64,000 nucleotides of DNA from Paraburkholderia xenovorans LB400 (GCF_000013645.1 NC_007952.1:1178001-1242000), one strand, 5' to 3'. Shown: positions 53,166 to 62,326, counted from the first letter of the stretch. Notes: generated from the letters alone by a model not told the origin. Numbers and translations are program-made.

Positions 53166-53969
53166 ATGAACTCAGGAAGATTGAGAGACAGGGTCGCACT
53201 CGTCACAGGGGCCGGATGCATTGGTCCCGGTTGGGGCAATGGCCGCGCGATCGCAGTGAGGTTTGCCGAGGAAGGCGCGCACGTCGTCGCGATCGACCGG
53301 AATCTGGCATCCATGGACGAAACGCTTGAATTGATACGGCAGGCGGGAGGGAAGGTCACACCGTACGAATGCGACGTGACCGATAGTGCCGCCGTCGAGC
53401 GCCTGGTCGCGGATATCGTGGCGCGTTCGGGGCGCATCGACGTACTGGTGAACAACGTGGGGGCGCCCGCGCCGGGCGGCCCGGTCCAGTTGAGCGAAGC
53501 GCAGTGGGGCGAGCAGCTGGAACTGAATCTGACGACGACGTTCCTGATGTGCCACCACGTACTGCCAGTCATGGAAGGGCAGGCCGGCGGCTCTATTGTC
53601 AACATCGCATCGACGTCCGGCATCCGCTGGACGGGCGCCGCCCAGGTCGGCTATGCGGCAGCCAAGGCTGGCGTTATTCAGTTCGCGCGCGTGGTGGCGG
53701 TCGAATATGCGTCGAAGAACATCCGGGCCAACTCCGTGGTGCCGGGTCTGCTGTACACCCCGATGGTCGATACGACGATCGCCCGCAACCAGACCGGCGG
53801 CGATCTCGAACTGCTGCTCCGCAAGCGCAAGGCACGTATTCCTCTGCCGTTCATGGGCGACGGCCGCGATACGGCCAACGCGGCGCTGTTTCTCGCGTCG
53901 GACGAGGCCCGCTTCATCACCGGCACCGAGATCGTAGTCGACGGCGGCATGAGCGCGCGTTGCGACTGA
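53166..53969 (+). CDS. Short-chain dehydrogenase/reductase
   Basis: The ATG at 53166 follows CAGGAAG. The 267-residue classical SDR has the loop LVTGAGCIGPGWGNGRAIAV (an extended TGAGxGxG variant), NNVGAPAPGGP, Ser in NIASTSGIRWTG and the YxxxK pair in GYAAAKAGVIQFARVVA. The C-terminus GTEIVVDGGMSARCD is standard. It oxidises or reduces a hydroxyl intermediate in the cytoplasm. It is followed closely by the CMD and BKACE genes. Confidence 0.9.
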   Translation: MNSGRLRDRVALVTGAGCIGPGWGNGRAIAVRFAEEGAHVVAIDRNLASMDETLELIRQAGGKVTPYECDVTDSAAVERLVADIVARSGRIDVLVNNVGAPAPGGPVQLSEAQWGEQLELNLTTTFLMCHHVLPVMEGQAGGSIVNIASTSGIRWTGAAQVGYAAAKAGVIQFARVVAVEYASKNIRANSVVPGLLYTPMVDTTIARNQTGGDLELLLRKRKARIPLPFMGDGRDTANAALFLASDEARFITGTEIVVDGGMSARCD

Positions 53970-54024
53970 TGCGAAAGCGGCTTATCGGCGCTTCGCATTT
54001 TTTCTATTCAACACGGGGGCTTCA

Positions 54025-54549
54025 ATGGCACGTATTCCCTATCCCGATCTGGGCGCGGCCGACGCCGGGCTCATCGAGCGCATCGTCGCCGGGCGCGGCC
54101 GGCTGCTCAACCTTTATTCGATGCTGCTGCACAGCCCGCCCGTATGCGAGGGGTGGCTGTCGTTTCTGACGGCGATTCGCCAGAAATCCGCGCTTGAGGC
54201 ACGGGTGCGCGAACTGGTGATCATGCGCATCGCGGTCGTCAACGCCGCCGACTATGAGTTCGAGCAGCATCGTCCTATCGCTGTTTCGGTCGGCGTGACG
54301 CTAAGCGAGATCGATGCATTGCGCACCGACGATCTGGAAGCGTTCAGCGAAGGCGATCGCGCGGTTCTCAGGTACTGCGACGCGATGACGAAGAACGTGC
54401 GTGTGCCGGACGAGATCTTCTCCGCGGTGCGCAGGCACTTCAGCGACCGCGAGCTCGTCGAGTTGACGGCGACGGTGGGCGCTTACAACCTGGTTTCGAG
54501 GTTTCTCGAAGCGCTTCGGATAGACCATGACGATGAGCGTGTTGCGTAG
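54025..54549 (+). CDS. Carboxymuconolactone decarboxylase family protein
   Basis: This 174-residue protein has the CMD fold: ALEARVRELVIMRIAVVNAA, YEFEQHRPIAVSVGVTLSEI and a C-terminal ELVELTATVGAYNLVSRFLE. This longer branch, with E-x-H rather than CxxC, is common in catabolic clusters. The start has GGGGG about seven bases before it. It probably acts with the SDR and the BKACE-type gene. Confidence 0.85.
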   Translation: MARIPYPDLGAADAGLIERIVAGRGRLLNLYSMLLHSPPVCEGWLSFLTAIRQKSALEARVRELVIMRIAVVNAADYEFEQHRPIAVSVGVTLSEIDALRTDDLEAFSEGDRAVLRYCDAMTKNVRVPDEIFSAVRRHFSDRELVELTATVGAYNLVSRFLEALRIDHDDERVA

Positions 54550-54607
54550 GGGAGAGCGGCTGCGCGTGCCAATGCGTCCACGCGAAAAAACTGCTGAGGA
54601 AGTTTCC

Positions 54608-55540
54608 ATGAAGAAAACATCGAAAGTCATCATTACCTGTGCTGTTACGGGCGCCATCCATACGCCCACCATGTCGCCGTACCTGCCCATCACGGCGGGC
54701 GAGATTGCACAGGCGGCGGTGGAAGCGGCCGAGGCAGGCGCGGCGATCGTGCATCTGCATGCAAGGGATCCGGTTGACGGGCATCCGACTCAGGACCCGG
54801 ACGCGTTTGCCGCGTTCCTGGGCGAAATCCGGCACCGGTCCGATGTGGTGATCAACCTCACGACCGGCGGTAGTCCACACATGACCGTGCAGGAACGCCT
54901 GCGGCCCGCATTGCACTGTCAGCCCGAACTGGCGTCGCTGAACATGGGATCGATGAATTTCGGACTGTATCCCATGCTCGACCGCTACAAGGAGTGAACC
55001 CACGACTGGGAACGGGAACATCTGGAGAAAAGTCGAGACCTGGTATTCCGCAACACGTTCGCCGATATAGAGGCAGTTCTGGTCTCCTGCGGCGCGGGAG
55101 GCACGCGGTTCGAGTTCGAGTGCTATGACACGTCGCACCTGTACAACCTTGCTCACTTCGTGGACCGGGGCCTCGTCAAGCCACCGTTTCTCGTGCAGAG
55201 CGTGTTCGGAATTCTCGGCGGCATCGGCGCGCATCCCGAAGATCTTGCGCATATGAAACGGACCGCGGACCGGCTCTTCGGGTCCGACTACGTGTGGTCG
55301 ATACTCGGAGCGGGTCGGAACCAGATGCGCCTTGCCGCCATCGGCGCGGCCCAGGGAGCCAATGTGCGGGTCGGTCTCGAGGACTCCCTATGGGCTGGAC
55401 CCGGCGAACTCGCTCGAAGCAATGCTTGGCAGGTCAATCAGATCCGCACGATTCTGGCGGGTCTTTCTCTTGACGTCGCGACCCCAGCAGAGGCGCGCGA
55501 GATCTTGGACCTGAAGGGCGCGGAGAACGTCCGGTTCTAG
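54608..55540 (+). pseudogene. BKACE-type beta-keto acid cleavage enzyme with in-frame TGA
   Basis: From the ATG at 54608 the frame reads SKVIITCAVTGAIHTPTMSP and AGAAIVHLHARDPVDG (zinc-binding His-x-His) up to YPMLDRYKE, where TGA at 54995-54997 interrupts. The same frame continues THDWEREHLEKSRDLVFRNT, FEFECYDTSHLYNLAHFVD and ANVRVGLEDSLW, and stays open to 55540. These are features of the acetyl-CoA-dependent BKACE family (DUF849). One base change, such as TGG to TGA, accounts for the break. The product is lost unless this is a sequence error; a paralogue elsewhere may compensate. Confidence 0.82.
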
Positions 55541-56393
55541 GCGACGTTGATGGACAGACGCACTGGCGGCCGGTACCGGCGGTTATTGCGCGGCAATCAT
55601 GGAAAGCACTCGGCGTCGCGAATGACCCGCGAGGCGAAGGCGCCCTCCGTGCGCCGCATATCAGCGGAGCAGCGTGCACGCATGCGTACTGGCGTGGCTC
55701 TCGAGATATCGTTGAAACGAATGGATAGTTGGCGACACCGCCATATTTCTCAACGTGACGACGCCGATTTCGCGCTTCACGCCATTCTTCAGGTTCAGCG
55801 AACGTATTCCGGCGAGATTCTCTCTCCCATCAGAGAGCTGCGTGGGGTCTTCAGTTCATTGAACACCTTCAGCCAGAACTTCGCAACTTAGTGGCGATTG
55901 ACTTCAGCGGGCCACGATCCAGCCTTCACGACCGGCCCAACCATACGCATGGATTCGAGTAATCTGCTGCCGGAGGGCTGCGGCAGCATGGATCGAGCCA
56001 GGCATAGGCAAGTCGAGAATGTGCCAACGGCCATCCATTGTCGTTTCGACAATAATCTCAGTATCGTCTTCCTTCCCAGTCAGGGTGTCAGGAGCCAATT
56101 CGAACAGTGGCTTCCCCGTGGCCTCGACAAGACTTGCGTGTCGTATGTGAGTCCGCATATCAATTGCGTCCTCAGAGTCGATACGACCGCCTGCTGACAT
56201 ATCTAAAAGATTGTTGGCCGGGTTGTTCCAAACTTTCGGCACGTGAACTGCGAGCCCGACCGGTCCTCGGCTGATGCCGATCATAATCCAGAGCCCGGCG
56301 TAGACTACAGAGATCGAAAGCGGAGCAACCTGTTGCTCGCTAACTAGCCGAGGTTGGCCATGCCGCGGCCCGGTCTTCGGTGGGAGTGAACCC
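55541..56393. other. Decayed region between BKACE and siderophore genes
   Basis: This 850-bp stretch holds the C-terminal scrap of a LysR gene (listed) and a weak minus-strand ORF (listed). Apart from these I see no leader-bearing ORF, RNA gene or repeat. It marks a breakpoint between two unrelated gene clusters. Confidence 0.45.
55661..55845 (-). pseudogene. LysR-type regulator, C-terminal remnant
   Basis: The minus strand reads LSDGRENLAGIRSLNLKNGV, then KREIGVVTLRNMAVSPTIHS and FQRYLESHA before a stop at 55661. The pattern REIGVVTxR...LSPxxxxFxxxL is the end of a LysR effector-binding domain. An in-frame stop lies just upstream and the DNA-binding domain is absent. It may be the former regulator of the BKACE cluster. 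Confidence 0.55.
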
Positions 56394-56395
56394 AT
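55904..56395 (-). CDS. Hypothetical protein, doubtful
   Basis: This 163-codon ORF starts over the leader of the siderophore ATPase gene, so its N-terminus is suspect. The later part (NNPANNLLDMSAGGRIDSED, TEIIVETTMDGRWHILDLPM) has protein-like composition. No family is recognised. It may be a truncated remnant. Confidence 0.3.
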   Translation of the reverse strand: MGSLPPKTGPRHGQPRLVSEQQVAPLSISVVYAGLWIMIGISRGPVGLAVHVPKVWNNPANNLLDMSAGGRIDSEDAIDMRTHIRHASLVEATGKPLFELAPDTLTGKEDDTEIIVETTMDGRWHILDLPMPGSIHAAAALRQQITRIHAYGWAGREGWIVAR

Positions 56396-57281
56396 GACCC
56401 GGCCCGCGAACGTCGTGCCATTGCCCGTGACCCGCGCTCAATCCGCTGGCGCCAGCCTTGCGACGGACCGTGTGAATACGACGTGCGACAGGGTCACTGG
56501 AGCCGACGCGTCGATCTTCGAGTTGCGCGACGTGAGCTTCGCGCTGCCGGAGCGCACCCTGCTGCGCTCGCTCACGCTGACCTTGCCGGCCCGCCGCGTG
56601 ATCGGACTGATCGGTCACAACGGCTCTGGCAAGTCGACGCTCATCAAGATTCTGGCGCGCCAGCAGTCGGCGAGCGGCGGCCAGATCCTGTTCGAAGGCA
56701 AGCCTCTTGAGCAGTGGCCGACGCGTGCGTTCGCGCAGAAGCTCGCGTATCTGCCGCAGCACACGCCGTCGGCGGCGGGGATTCTGGTGCGCGAACTGGT
56801 GGCGTTCGGCCGTTATCCGTGGCGTGGCGCGCTCGGCCGTTTCACCGACGCGGACCGCGCCAAGGTCGACGAAGCGATGGTGCTCACCGACGTGACCGGC
56901 TTCGCTGACCGGTTGGTCGACACGCTTTCGGGTGGCGAGCGCCAGCGGGTCTGGCTCGCCATGCTGATCGCGCAGGACGCCGACTATCTGCTCCTCGACG
57001 AACCGATCTCGGCGCTCGACGTCGCGCATCAGGTCGAGGTGCTGTCGCTGGTGCATCGGCTATCCACGGAGCGTGGTATCGGCATCATCGTGGTGTTGCA
57101 CGACGTCAACATGGCCGCGCGCTATTGCGACGAAATCGTCGCGCTGCACAGTGGCAAACTGATCGCGCAAGGCACGCCGGATGAAATCCTGACCCCCGCG
57201 CAATTGCAGGCGATCTACGGCATTTCGATGGGCGTGATGCGACATCCCGACACCGGCGAGCCGGTCAGTTATGTCCGGTAA
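56394..57281 (+). CDS. orbC: Ferric siderophore ABC importer ATPase, OrbC/FhuC-like
   Basis: The ATG at 56394 follows GGTGGGAG. The 295-residue ATPase has a long N-terminal extension, Walker A GHNGSGKSTLIK, LPQHTPSAAGILVRELVAFG (typical FepC/FhuC), YPWRGALGRF, signature LSGGERQRVWLAML and Walker B YLLLDEPISALD, with VVLHDVNMAARYCD. It powers import of an iron-siderophore complex. In ornibactin loci it is followed by permease and binding-protein genes before the exporter; here the exporter follows directly and those genes are missing. Confidence 0.85.
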   Translation: MTRPANVVPLPVTRAQSAGASLATDRVNTTCDRVTGADASIFELRDVSFALPERTLLRSLTLTLPARRVIGLIGHNGSGKSTLIKILARQQSASGGQILFEGKPLEQWPTRAFAQKLAYLPQHTPSAAGILVRELVAFGRYPWRGALGRFTDADRAKVDEAMVLTDVTGFADRLVDTLSGGERQRVWLAMLIAQDADYLLLDEPISALDVAHQVEVLSLVHRLSTERGIGIIVVLHDVNMAARYCDEIVALHSGKLIAQGTPDEILTPAQLQAIYGISMGVMRHPDTGEPVSYVR

Positions 57282-57311
57282 AAATATGGTGAACCGCGCA
57301 CGACTCAACCG

Positions 57312-59018
57312 ATGAGGAAAGTAATGACATCCACGACACCCGCGGCCGATTCGAAGGCAGGCCTTTCGCGCGAACTGGTGCGCCTTTTGCGCCCCTTTTG
57401 GCGCGTGACGCTGTTCGCGACCGTGATGGGCGCGATCGGCGGTCTGTCCACGGCATGGCTGCTCGCAACCATCAACAACGGACTGCATGCGCCGGGCGGT
57501 GCGAGCGCGCGCACCATCGGGCTGTTCGTCGCGCTGTGCGCGGTCACGCTGGTGGGGCGAGCGGCGGCCGGCGTCGGCAACAGCATGATCGGCCAGCAGA
57601 TTATCGCGGCGCTGCGCAAGGAAATCTCGGCGCGCATCGTCTGCGCGCCGATCGCCGCGATCGAACGCTACAAGGTGCATCGCCTGCTCGCGACGCTGAA
57701 CGGCGACGTGGACACCATCAGCGCCTTCACCTTCAATTTCTCCGGCTTCGCGATCGCGTTCGCCATCGTGATCGGGTGCATCGTTTATATGCTGGTGCTG
57801 TCGCCGTTGCTGTTCGTGCTTGCGGCCGCCGCGATCGCGCTCGGGCTGCTGATCAACCGCAACGCGTCGCGCCGCTGGATTCGTCACTACGAAGGCGTGC
57901 GCAGCGCGCAGGACGAGTTGCAGAAACAATACCGCGCAATCAGCGAAGGCGCGAAGGAGTTGCGCCTGAATCGCGAGCGGCGTCAACGCGTATACGGTGC
58001 GCAATTGTCCGGTGCGGCCGACACCATCGCCGATCTGAAAACGCGCGCGATGCGCGTGTTCTGGGCCACCGACGCCGCTAGTTCAACGCTGTTTTTCGCC
58101 GTGATCGGCGTGCTGCTGGCGGCACAGTACCGGCTCGGCGTCGATCCGCGCGTGATTAGCGGCTTCGTGATCGTGCTGCTGTATGTGCGCGGGCCGGTCG
58201 ATCAACTGGCGGGTGCATTGCCCGCGCTCGGTCAGGCGCAGGTGTCGTTCCGGCGCATCGCGGAATTGACTGCGCAGTTCACGAGCCGCGAGCCGTATCT
58301 GCTCGACGATCAGGCGAACGCGTGCGAGCCGGAACGCATGACGGTGCGCGAGGACATCTCCTTACGCGCTGCGAGCTATACGTATGCTTCGAGCGGCGAA
58401 GCGGTGCCGTTCAGCCTCGGCCCAATCGATCTGACGATACGGCGCGGCGAGACCCTGTTCATTGTCGGCGAGAACGGCTGCGGAAAGACGACGCTCGTCA
58501 AGTTGCTGCTCGGACTTTATAGTCCGAGCTCCGGGCAACTGCTACTCGACGGCACGCCGATTCCAGCTGAACGCATCGACGCTTACCGGCAGATGTTTTC
58601 CGCAGTTTTCTCCGATTACTACCTGTTCGACGACCTCGTCGCGCGCGATCCGGAGATGGTGGCGCGCGCGCAGAAATGGCTCGAACATCTGGAGATCGCG
58701 CACAAGGTGAAGGTGAGCGACGGCGTGTTCTCAACCATCGATCTCTCGGCCGGGCAGCGCAAACGCCTCGCACTCGTGCATGCGATGCTTGAGGAGCGGC
58801 CGGTGATGATGTTCGACGAGTGGGCTGCCGACCAGGATCCCACTTTCCGTCGCGTGTTTTACAACGAGTTCCTGCCGGAATTGAAGCGGCAGGGCAAGAC
58901 GTTGATCGTGATCTCGCACGACGACCGTTTCTTCGATACGGCCGATCGCGTGATCCGGCTGGCGGGCGGGAAGATTGTGGAAACGATCACGGGGGGTGAA
59001 CTCGTGCGCGGCGTGTAA
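57312..59018 (+). CDS. orbE: Cyclic-peptide/siderophore ABC exporter, PvdE/OrbE-like
   Basis: This 568-residue fused transporter has about six helices (residues 15-300) and a nucleotide-binding domain (Walker A VGENGCGKTTLVK, signature DLSAGQRKRLALVHA, Walker B PVMMFDEWAADQDP). The DEWAADQDPxFR motif and the single-gene membrane-ATPase layout are characteristic of the PvdE/SyrD cyclic-peptide exporter family, which moves siderophore precursors to the periplasm. It lies 30 bp after the OrbC-like gene. No peptide synthetase, sigma factor or receptor gene is in the window. Confidence 0.88.
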   Translation: MRKVMTSTTPAADSKAGLSRELVRLLRPFWRVTLFATVMGAIGGLSTAWLLATINNGLHAPGGASARTIGLFVALCAVTLVGRAAAGVGNSMIGQQIIAALRKEISARIVCAPIAAIERYKVHRLLATLNGDVDTISAFTFNFSGFAIAFAIVIGCIVYMLVLSPLLFVLAAAAIALGLLINRNASRRWIRHYEGVRSAQDELQKQYRAISEGAKELRLNRERRQRVYGAQLSGAADTIADLKTRAMRVFWATDAASSTLFFAVIGVLLAAQYRLGVDPRVISGFVIVLLYVRGPVDQLAGALPALGQAQVSFRRIAELTAQFTSREPYLLDDQANACEPERMTVREDISLRAASYTYASSGEAVPFSLGPIDLTIRRGETLFIVGENGCGKTTLVKLLLGLYSPSSGQLLLDGTPIPAERIDAYRQMFSAVFSDYYLFDDLVARDPEMVARAQKWLEHLEIAHKVKVSDGVFSTIDLSAGQRKRLALVHAMLEERPVMMFDEWAADQDPTFRRVFYNEFLPELKRQGKTLIVISHDDRFFDTADRVIRLAGGKIVETITGGELVRGV

Positions 59019-59033
59019 GCCGCAACGTGACGT

Positions 59034-59409
59034 TCAGGTCTCCCTGTGCTCACGCGACGACAACTGCCCGCCGGTGACGAAATAAGCGTGCAGGCTATGC
59101 GCGAAACGGTTCAGCTTCGTCAGGAGGCCTTGTTCGCCCGTACCCAATGCGCTCCCAGCATGGCGGGATTGGGACGAACAGGCCGAACCCGGTCATGATC
59201 AGCGACTCGTCGACCGGGCCCGCGACTTGGTCGGTAGAGGTCTGCCCCGATGTGGCGGTCGCCGGCAGCGCTTGATAGACGCTCCAGACCGGTCCGAACA
59301 GGCCCGCGAAAGGCTCGGTGCTGCCTTCCGAAGAGGATTGCCGAATGCCAGAAAAGACGTTCGGCATCACGCGTCGTGCGAGTGAGGCGCGCAATGCCCG
59401 ACAGTTCAA
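59034..59409 (-). pseudogene. exbB: ExbB/TolQ-type proton channel remnant
   Basis: The minus strand reads RALRASLARRVMPNVFSGIR, then GSTEPFAGLFGPVWSVYQAL and AGPVDESLIMTGFGLFVPIP. This is the ExbB/MotA pattern from the second helix to the third. A frameshift near 59155 moves the end into another frame, LTKLNRFAHSLHAYFVTGGQ, stopping at 59034. The first helix and start are missing. An intact ExbB would energise TonB for siderophore receptors, which fits the flanking orb genes. Confidence 0.7.
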
Positions 59410-59482
59410 CCTAAGCGCTCGGTTGAGTACACTTCGCTGGCAGTCGTAGAATTCTTACGATATACATTTCCGAGGGGGGCCT

Positions 59483-59998
59483 ATGCTGGCTGGGAAGCGG
59501 GTCGTGCTTGTTGCGGCCATGGCAGCAAATCGCGTCATCGGGCTTGGAAACGATATTCCATGGAGGATTCCCGGCGAACAGAAGCGCTTTCGAGAGCTGA
59601 CGATGAACCAGCTTGTCGTGATGGGGCGTAGAACGTTTGAATCAATAGGCAAGCCGCTGCCTGGTCGAGATTTGCTGGTTTTGAGTTCGGGTACCAGCAG
59701 ATTGGGCACGGTGCGAACCGTCAAGTCGTTCGCGGAAGTGACCGCTGCCGTTAATAATGACCCGCGGGAAGCTATTTTTGTCGGCGGGGGGCAGCAGGTT
59801 TACGCGATGCTCATGCCGTACGCTGACGTCGTCTATTTGACCGAGATTGACCTGCGCCCTCCCGGCGATGCTTTTTTTCCTGAGATCCCTGAACGGTTCA
59901 GCCTGCCGGACAGCGTGGATTTTCCGGGCGAGATACGCTACACGTTCAATACCTACGCAGTTGCGTCGGTGCATGAAGATCGGTTGCTCGACAGCTAG
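59483..59998 (+). CDS. Dihydrofolate reductase, DfrA-like
   Basis: The enzyme reduces dihydrofolate to tetrahydrofolate with NADPH. The 171-residue protein reads VLVAAMAANRVIGLGNDIPW, RIPGEQKRFRELTMNQLVVM, GRRTFESIGKPLPGRD, IFVGGGQQVYAMLM and PPGDAFFPEIPERF. The active-site acid is Glu32 in PGEQ, where chromosomal FolA proteins usually have Asp. GEQ--F--T--Q----GR-TFES and GD-FFPEIP are shared with the DfrA1-type group. It stands alone with its own promoter (TTGAGT, 18 bp, TAGAAT) and a GAGGGGGG leader, so it looks acquired. Trimethoprim insensitivity is an inference only. Confidence 0.85.
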   Translation: MLAGKRVVLVAAMAANRVIGLGNDIPWRIPGEQKRFRELTMNQLVVMGRRTFESIGKPLPGRDLLVLSSGTSRLGTVRTVKSFAEVTAAVNNDPREAIFVGGGQQVYAMLMPYADVVYLTEIDLRPPGDAFFPEIPERFSLPDSVDFPGEIRYTFNTYAVASVHEDRLLDS

Positions 59999-60139
59999 GG
60001 CCGGCTTCAGCTCCCGGCCGCAAGCGCACCCTCCGGCGATTGATACTCGATATTGCAGATCCTGCGCTGGTAATCCGCTACCTCATGGTAGAGCAGCCGC
60101 ATTGAAGGGCGCAGCGGGTACTACGTGGCTGGCGACGGT

Positions 60140-62326
60140 TCACAGTATGGTTGGCGTGCCCCTGCCGTGATCAGCGGGCGGCCCAATGAACTGCCGCGCA
60201 AACTCCTCCGCGGGCATCGGCTTGCCGAACAGAAATCCCTGCGCGGTTTCACACCCTTTCTTGCGCAGCCGTGCGGCCTGCTCCCCGGTTTCCACGCCTT
60301 CGGCAATGACCTCAAGACCGAAGCTATGACCAAGGTAAAGGATCGCCCTGATGATGGCCGCGTCCGGAGGAGACTCCAGCATGGCGCGCACGAATGTCTG
60401 GTCGATCTTCAGCCGTGACAACGGATAGCGCTTGAGCATGCTGAGCGACGCATAGCCGGTACCGTAGTCGTCGAAGGCGATGCCCACGCCGCGCTGATGC
60501 AGTTCCCGAAGCGGTCCGAGCATATGCTCGTCATGACGCAGGATGATGTTCTCGGTAATTTCAAGTTCAAGCGCGGCAGGGGGCAGGTTGAACGCCTGCA
60601 GTGCAGCAAGAACCTTGTCCGCCAGGTCGCCCGTGCGGAACTGCGCGCCGAACAGGTTGACGCCCACACGGAAGTCCGGCACCAGGCTGCGCCATTGTGC
60701 CGCCTGCTCGCAGGCCATGCTGATGATCCAGTCGCCGATCCGTGGCGCGAGCAGGCCTGCTTCGATCGCCGGAAGGAAGGCGCCCGGGCCGAGCAGTCCC
60801 TTTTGCGGATGGCGCCATCGCAGCAGCGCTTCCGCGCCCACGAGCGTACTGTCGGCCAGCCTCACCTGTGGCTGGTAATGCAGCTCGAACTCCTGATGTG
60901 CGAGTGCCCTGGCCAGTTCACCCTGATACGCGCGCCTGAGCGTTGCCTCCTCGCGCAGGTCCGCGCTGAAAAAGCGGCGGCAATGTCGGCCCTCGGCCTT
61001 GGCCTGGTAGAGCGCGAGGTCGGCGCTCGAAAGCAGTTCCCGCACCGTCAGTCCGTCTCCGGGGAACATCGCAATGCCGATGCTGGCGCCAATATTCACG
61101 GGCTGCCCGTCAATGGTCAGCAGCTGTGACACTGCCGCGATCACGCTGTCCGCAATCTGTCCGGCCTCGACTGCATCAGGCAGTCCTGGCAGCAGGATCG
61201 CAAATTCATCGCCACCCATCCGGGCGACCGTGTCGCCAGATCGCGCGCAGGCCTGCAGGCGGCGGGCTACATTGACCAGAACCGCATCTCCGCCTGAATG
61301 GCCGAGACTGTCGTTGACGTCCTTGAAGCCGTCGAGGTCTACCATCATCACAGATGCCGTCATCTCTTTACTGAGGGCCAGCTCGACCTGCTCCCTGAGC
61401 ATGGTCCGGTTAGGCAGTTCGGTCAGCGGATCGATGTGGGCCAGGCGGAGGAGCCGCTCCTCGTTCTGACGCCGCTCCGTAATGTCGCGCAGGATCGCGC
61501 CGAACCTGGGACGGCCGTCTTCGCGCCACATCGACCCGGACAGCTCGACCGGAATCATTGTTCCGTTGGCGGCCCGGACCATCATCTCCACGGTGCGCCC
61601 CTCGGTCAGCGATTCGCCGGCCGCGGCGAGCTGGTAGAGGCGCGCGGTGAACTGCTCGGGTGCGATGAGGTCGATGCTGCGGCCGAGTATTTCATCGGAC
61701 CGGTATCCCAGCAGCTTCTCGGCCGCCGGATTCCAGAACGTCGTAAGGCCCTGCTCATCCGCGCAGATGATGGCGTCGGGCGAGGTGCCCGCGATCTTCT
61801 CGAACCGGAACTGGCTCGTGCGTCGCGCCATTTCCAGTCTGCGGATCTCGAGTTTGTCCAGCACGAGCGCCGCAAGGTCGCGCAGGTTGCGCCGGTCCTG
61901 TTCACCGAAATTCTCGCGGGGCCGGTGCCCGATAATGCACAGCGTACCGAGCGCGTGGCCGCTGGCGGTGCGCAGCGGTGCGCCCGCGTAGAAGCGGATA
62001 AAGGGTGCGCCAGTCACCAGCGGATTGTCGTGGAAACGCGCATCGACGCGGGCATCGGGAATGATCATGATGTCATCGCCTCTGATCGCATGCGCGCAGA
62101 ACGATACATCGCGCGACGTTTCACAAACGTCCAGTCCCACGCTCGCGGCAAAAAGCTGTCTTTCGGTTTCGACCAGCGATATCAGTGCAATGGGAACACT
62201 GAAAATGCTGGCGGCAAGCTGGACCAGACGATCAAAACCCGGGTCTGAGAGCACCGATCCGATGCCGTATTCCGCAAGCGCCGCGAGACGGTTTTGCTCG
62301 GTTTCCTGTTCTGTAGACGATGCCAT
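60140..62326 (-). CDS. GAF-PAS-GGDEF-EAL cyclic-di-GMP signalling protein
   Basis: The 728-residue cytoplasmic protein has a GAF domain (about 20-165, FSVPIALISLVETERQLFAA), a PAS domain (about 170-290, TSPDAIICADEQGLTTFWNP), a GGDEF domain with intact MGGDEFAILLPG and an EAL domain with VGAEALLRWRHPQKGLLGPG and the later DDYGTGYASLSMLKRYP. Both active-site motifs are present, so it could make or break cyclic-di-GMP. There is no membrane segment. It lies beside a broken response regulator and histidine kinase, possibly once one signalling set. Confidence 0.92.
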   Translation of the reverse strand: MASSTEQETEQNRLAALAEYGIGSVLSDPGFDRLVQLAASIFSVPIALISLVETERQLFAASVGLDVCETSRDVSFCAHAIRGDDIMIIPDARVDARFHDNPLVTGAPFIRFYAGAPLRTASGHALGTLCIIGHRPRENFGEQDRRNLRDLAALVLDKLEIRRLEMARRTSQFRFEKIAGTSPDAIICADEQGLTTFWNPAAEKLLGYRSDEILGRSIDLIAPEQFTARLYQLAAAGESLTEGRTVEMMVRAANGTMIPVELSGSMWREDGRPRFGAILRDITERRQNEERLLRLAHIDPLTELPNRTMLREQVELALSKEMTASVMMVDLDGFKDVNDSLGHSGGDAVLVNVARRLQACARSGDTVARMGGDEFAILLPGLPDAVEAGQIADSVIAAVSQLLTIDGQPVNIGASIGIAMFPGDGLTVRELLSSADLALYQAKAEGRHCRRFFSADLREEATLRRAYQGELARALAHQEFELHYQPQVRLADSTLVGAEALLRWRHPQKGLLGPGAFLPAIEAGLLAPRIGDWIISMACEQAAQWRSLVPDFRVGVNLFGAQFRTGDLADKVLAALQAFNLPPAALELEITENIILRHDEHMLGPLRELHQRGVGIAFDDYGTGYASLSMLKRYPLSRLKIDQTFVRAMLESPPDAAIIRAILYLGHSFGLEVIAEGVETGEQAARLRKKGCETAQGFLFGKPMPAEEFARQFIGPPADHGRGTPTIL

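Noticed and set aside
34459..55540. Stop-codon recoding (amber TAG and opal TGA readthrough, e.g. selenocysteine or pyrrolysine) in the hydrolase and BKACE genes
   Set aside because: Neither position corresponds to a known catalytic residue and I see no SECIS-like hairpin or pyl genes; simple point mutation or sequence error is more likely.
60006..60098. 31-codon minus-strand ORF (MRLLYHEVADYQRRI...) after the DHFR gene
   Set aside because: Protein-like composition, but no leader and no recognised family; could be a C-terminal scrap but cannot be supported.
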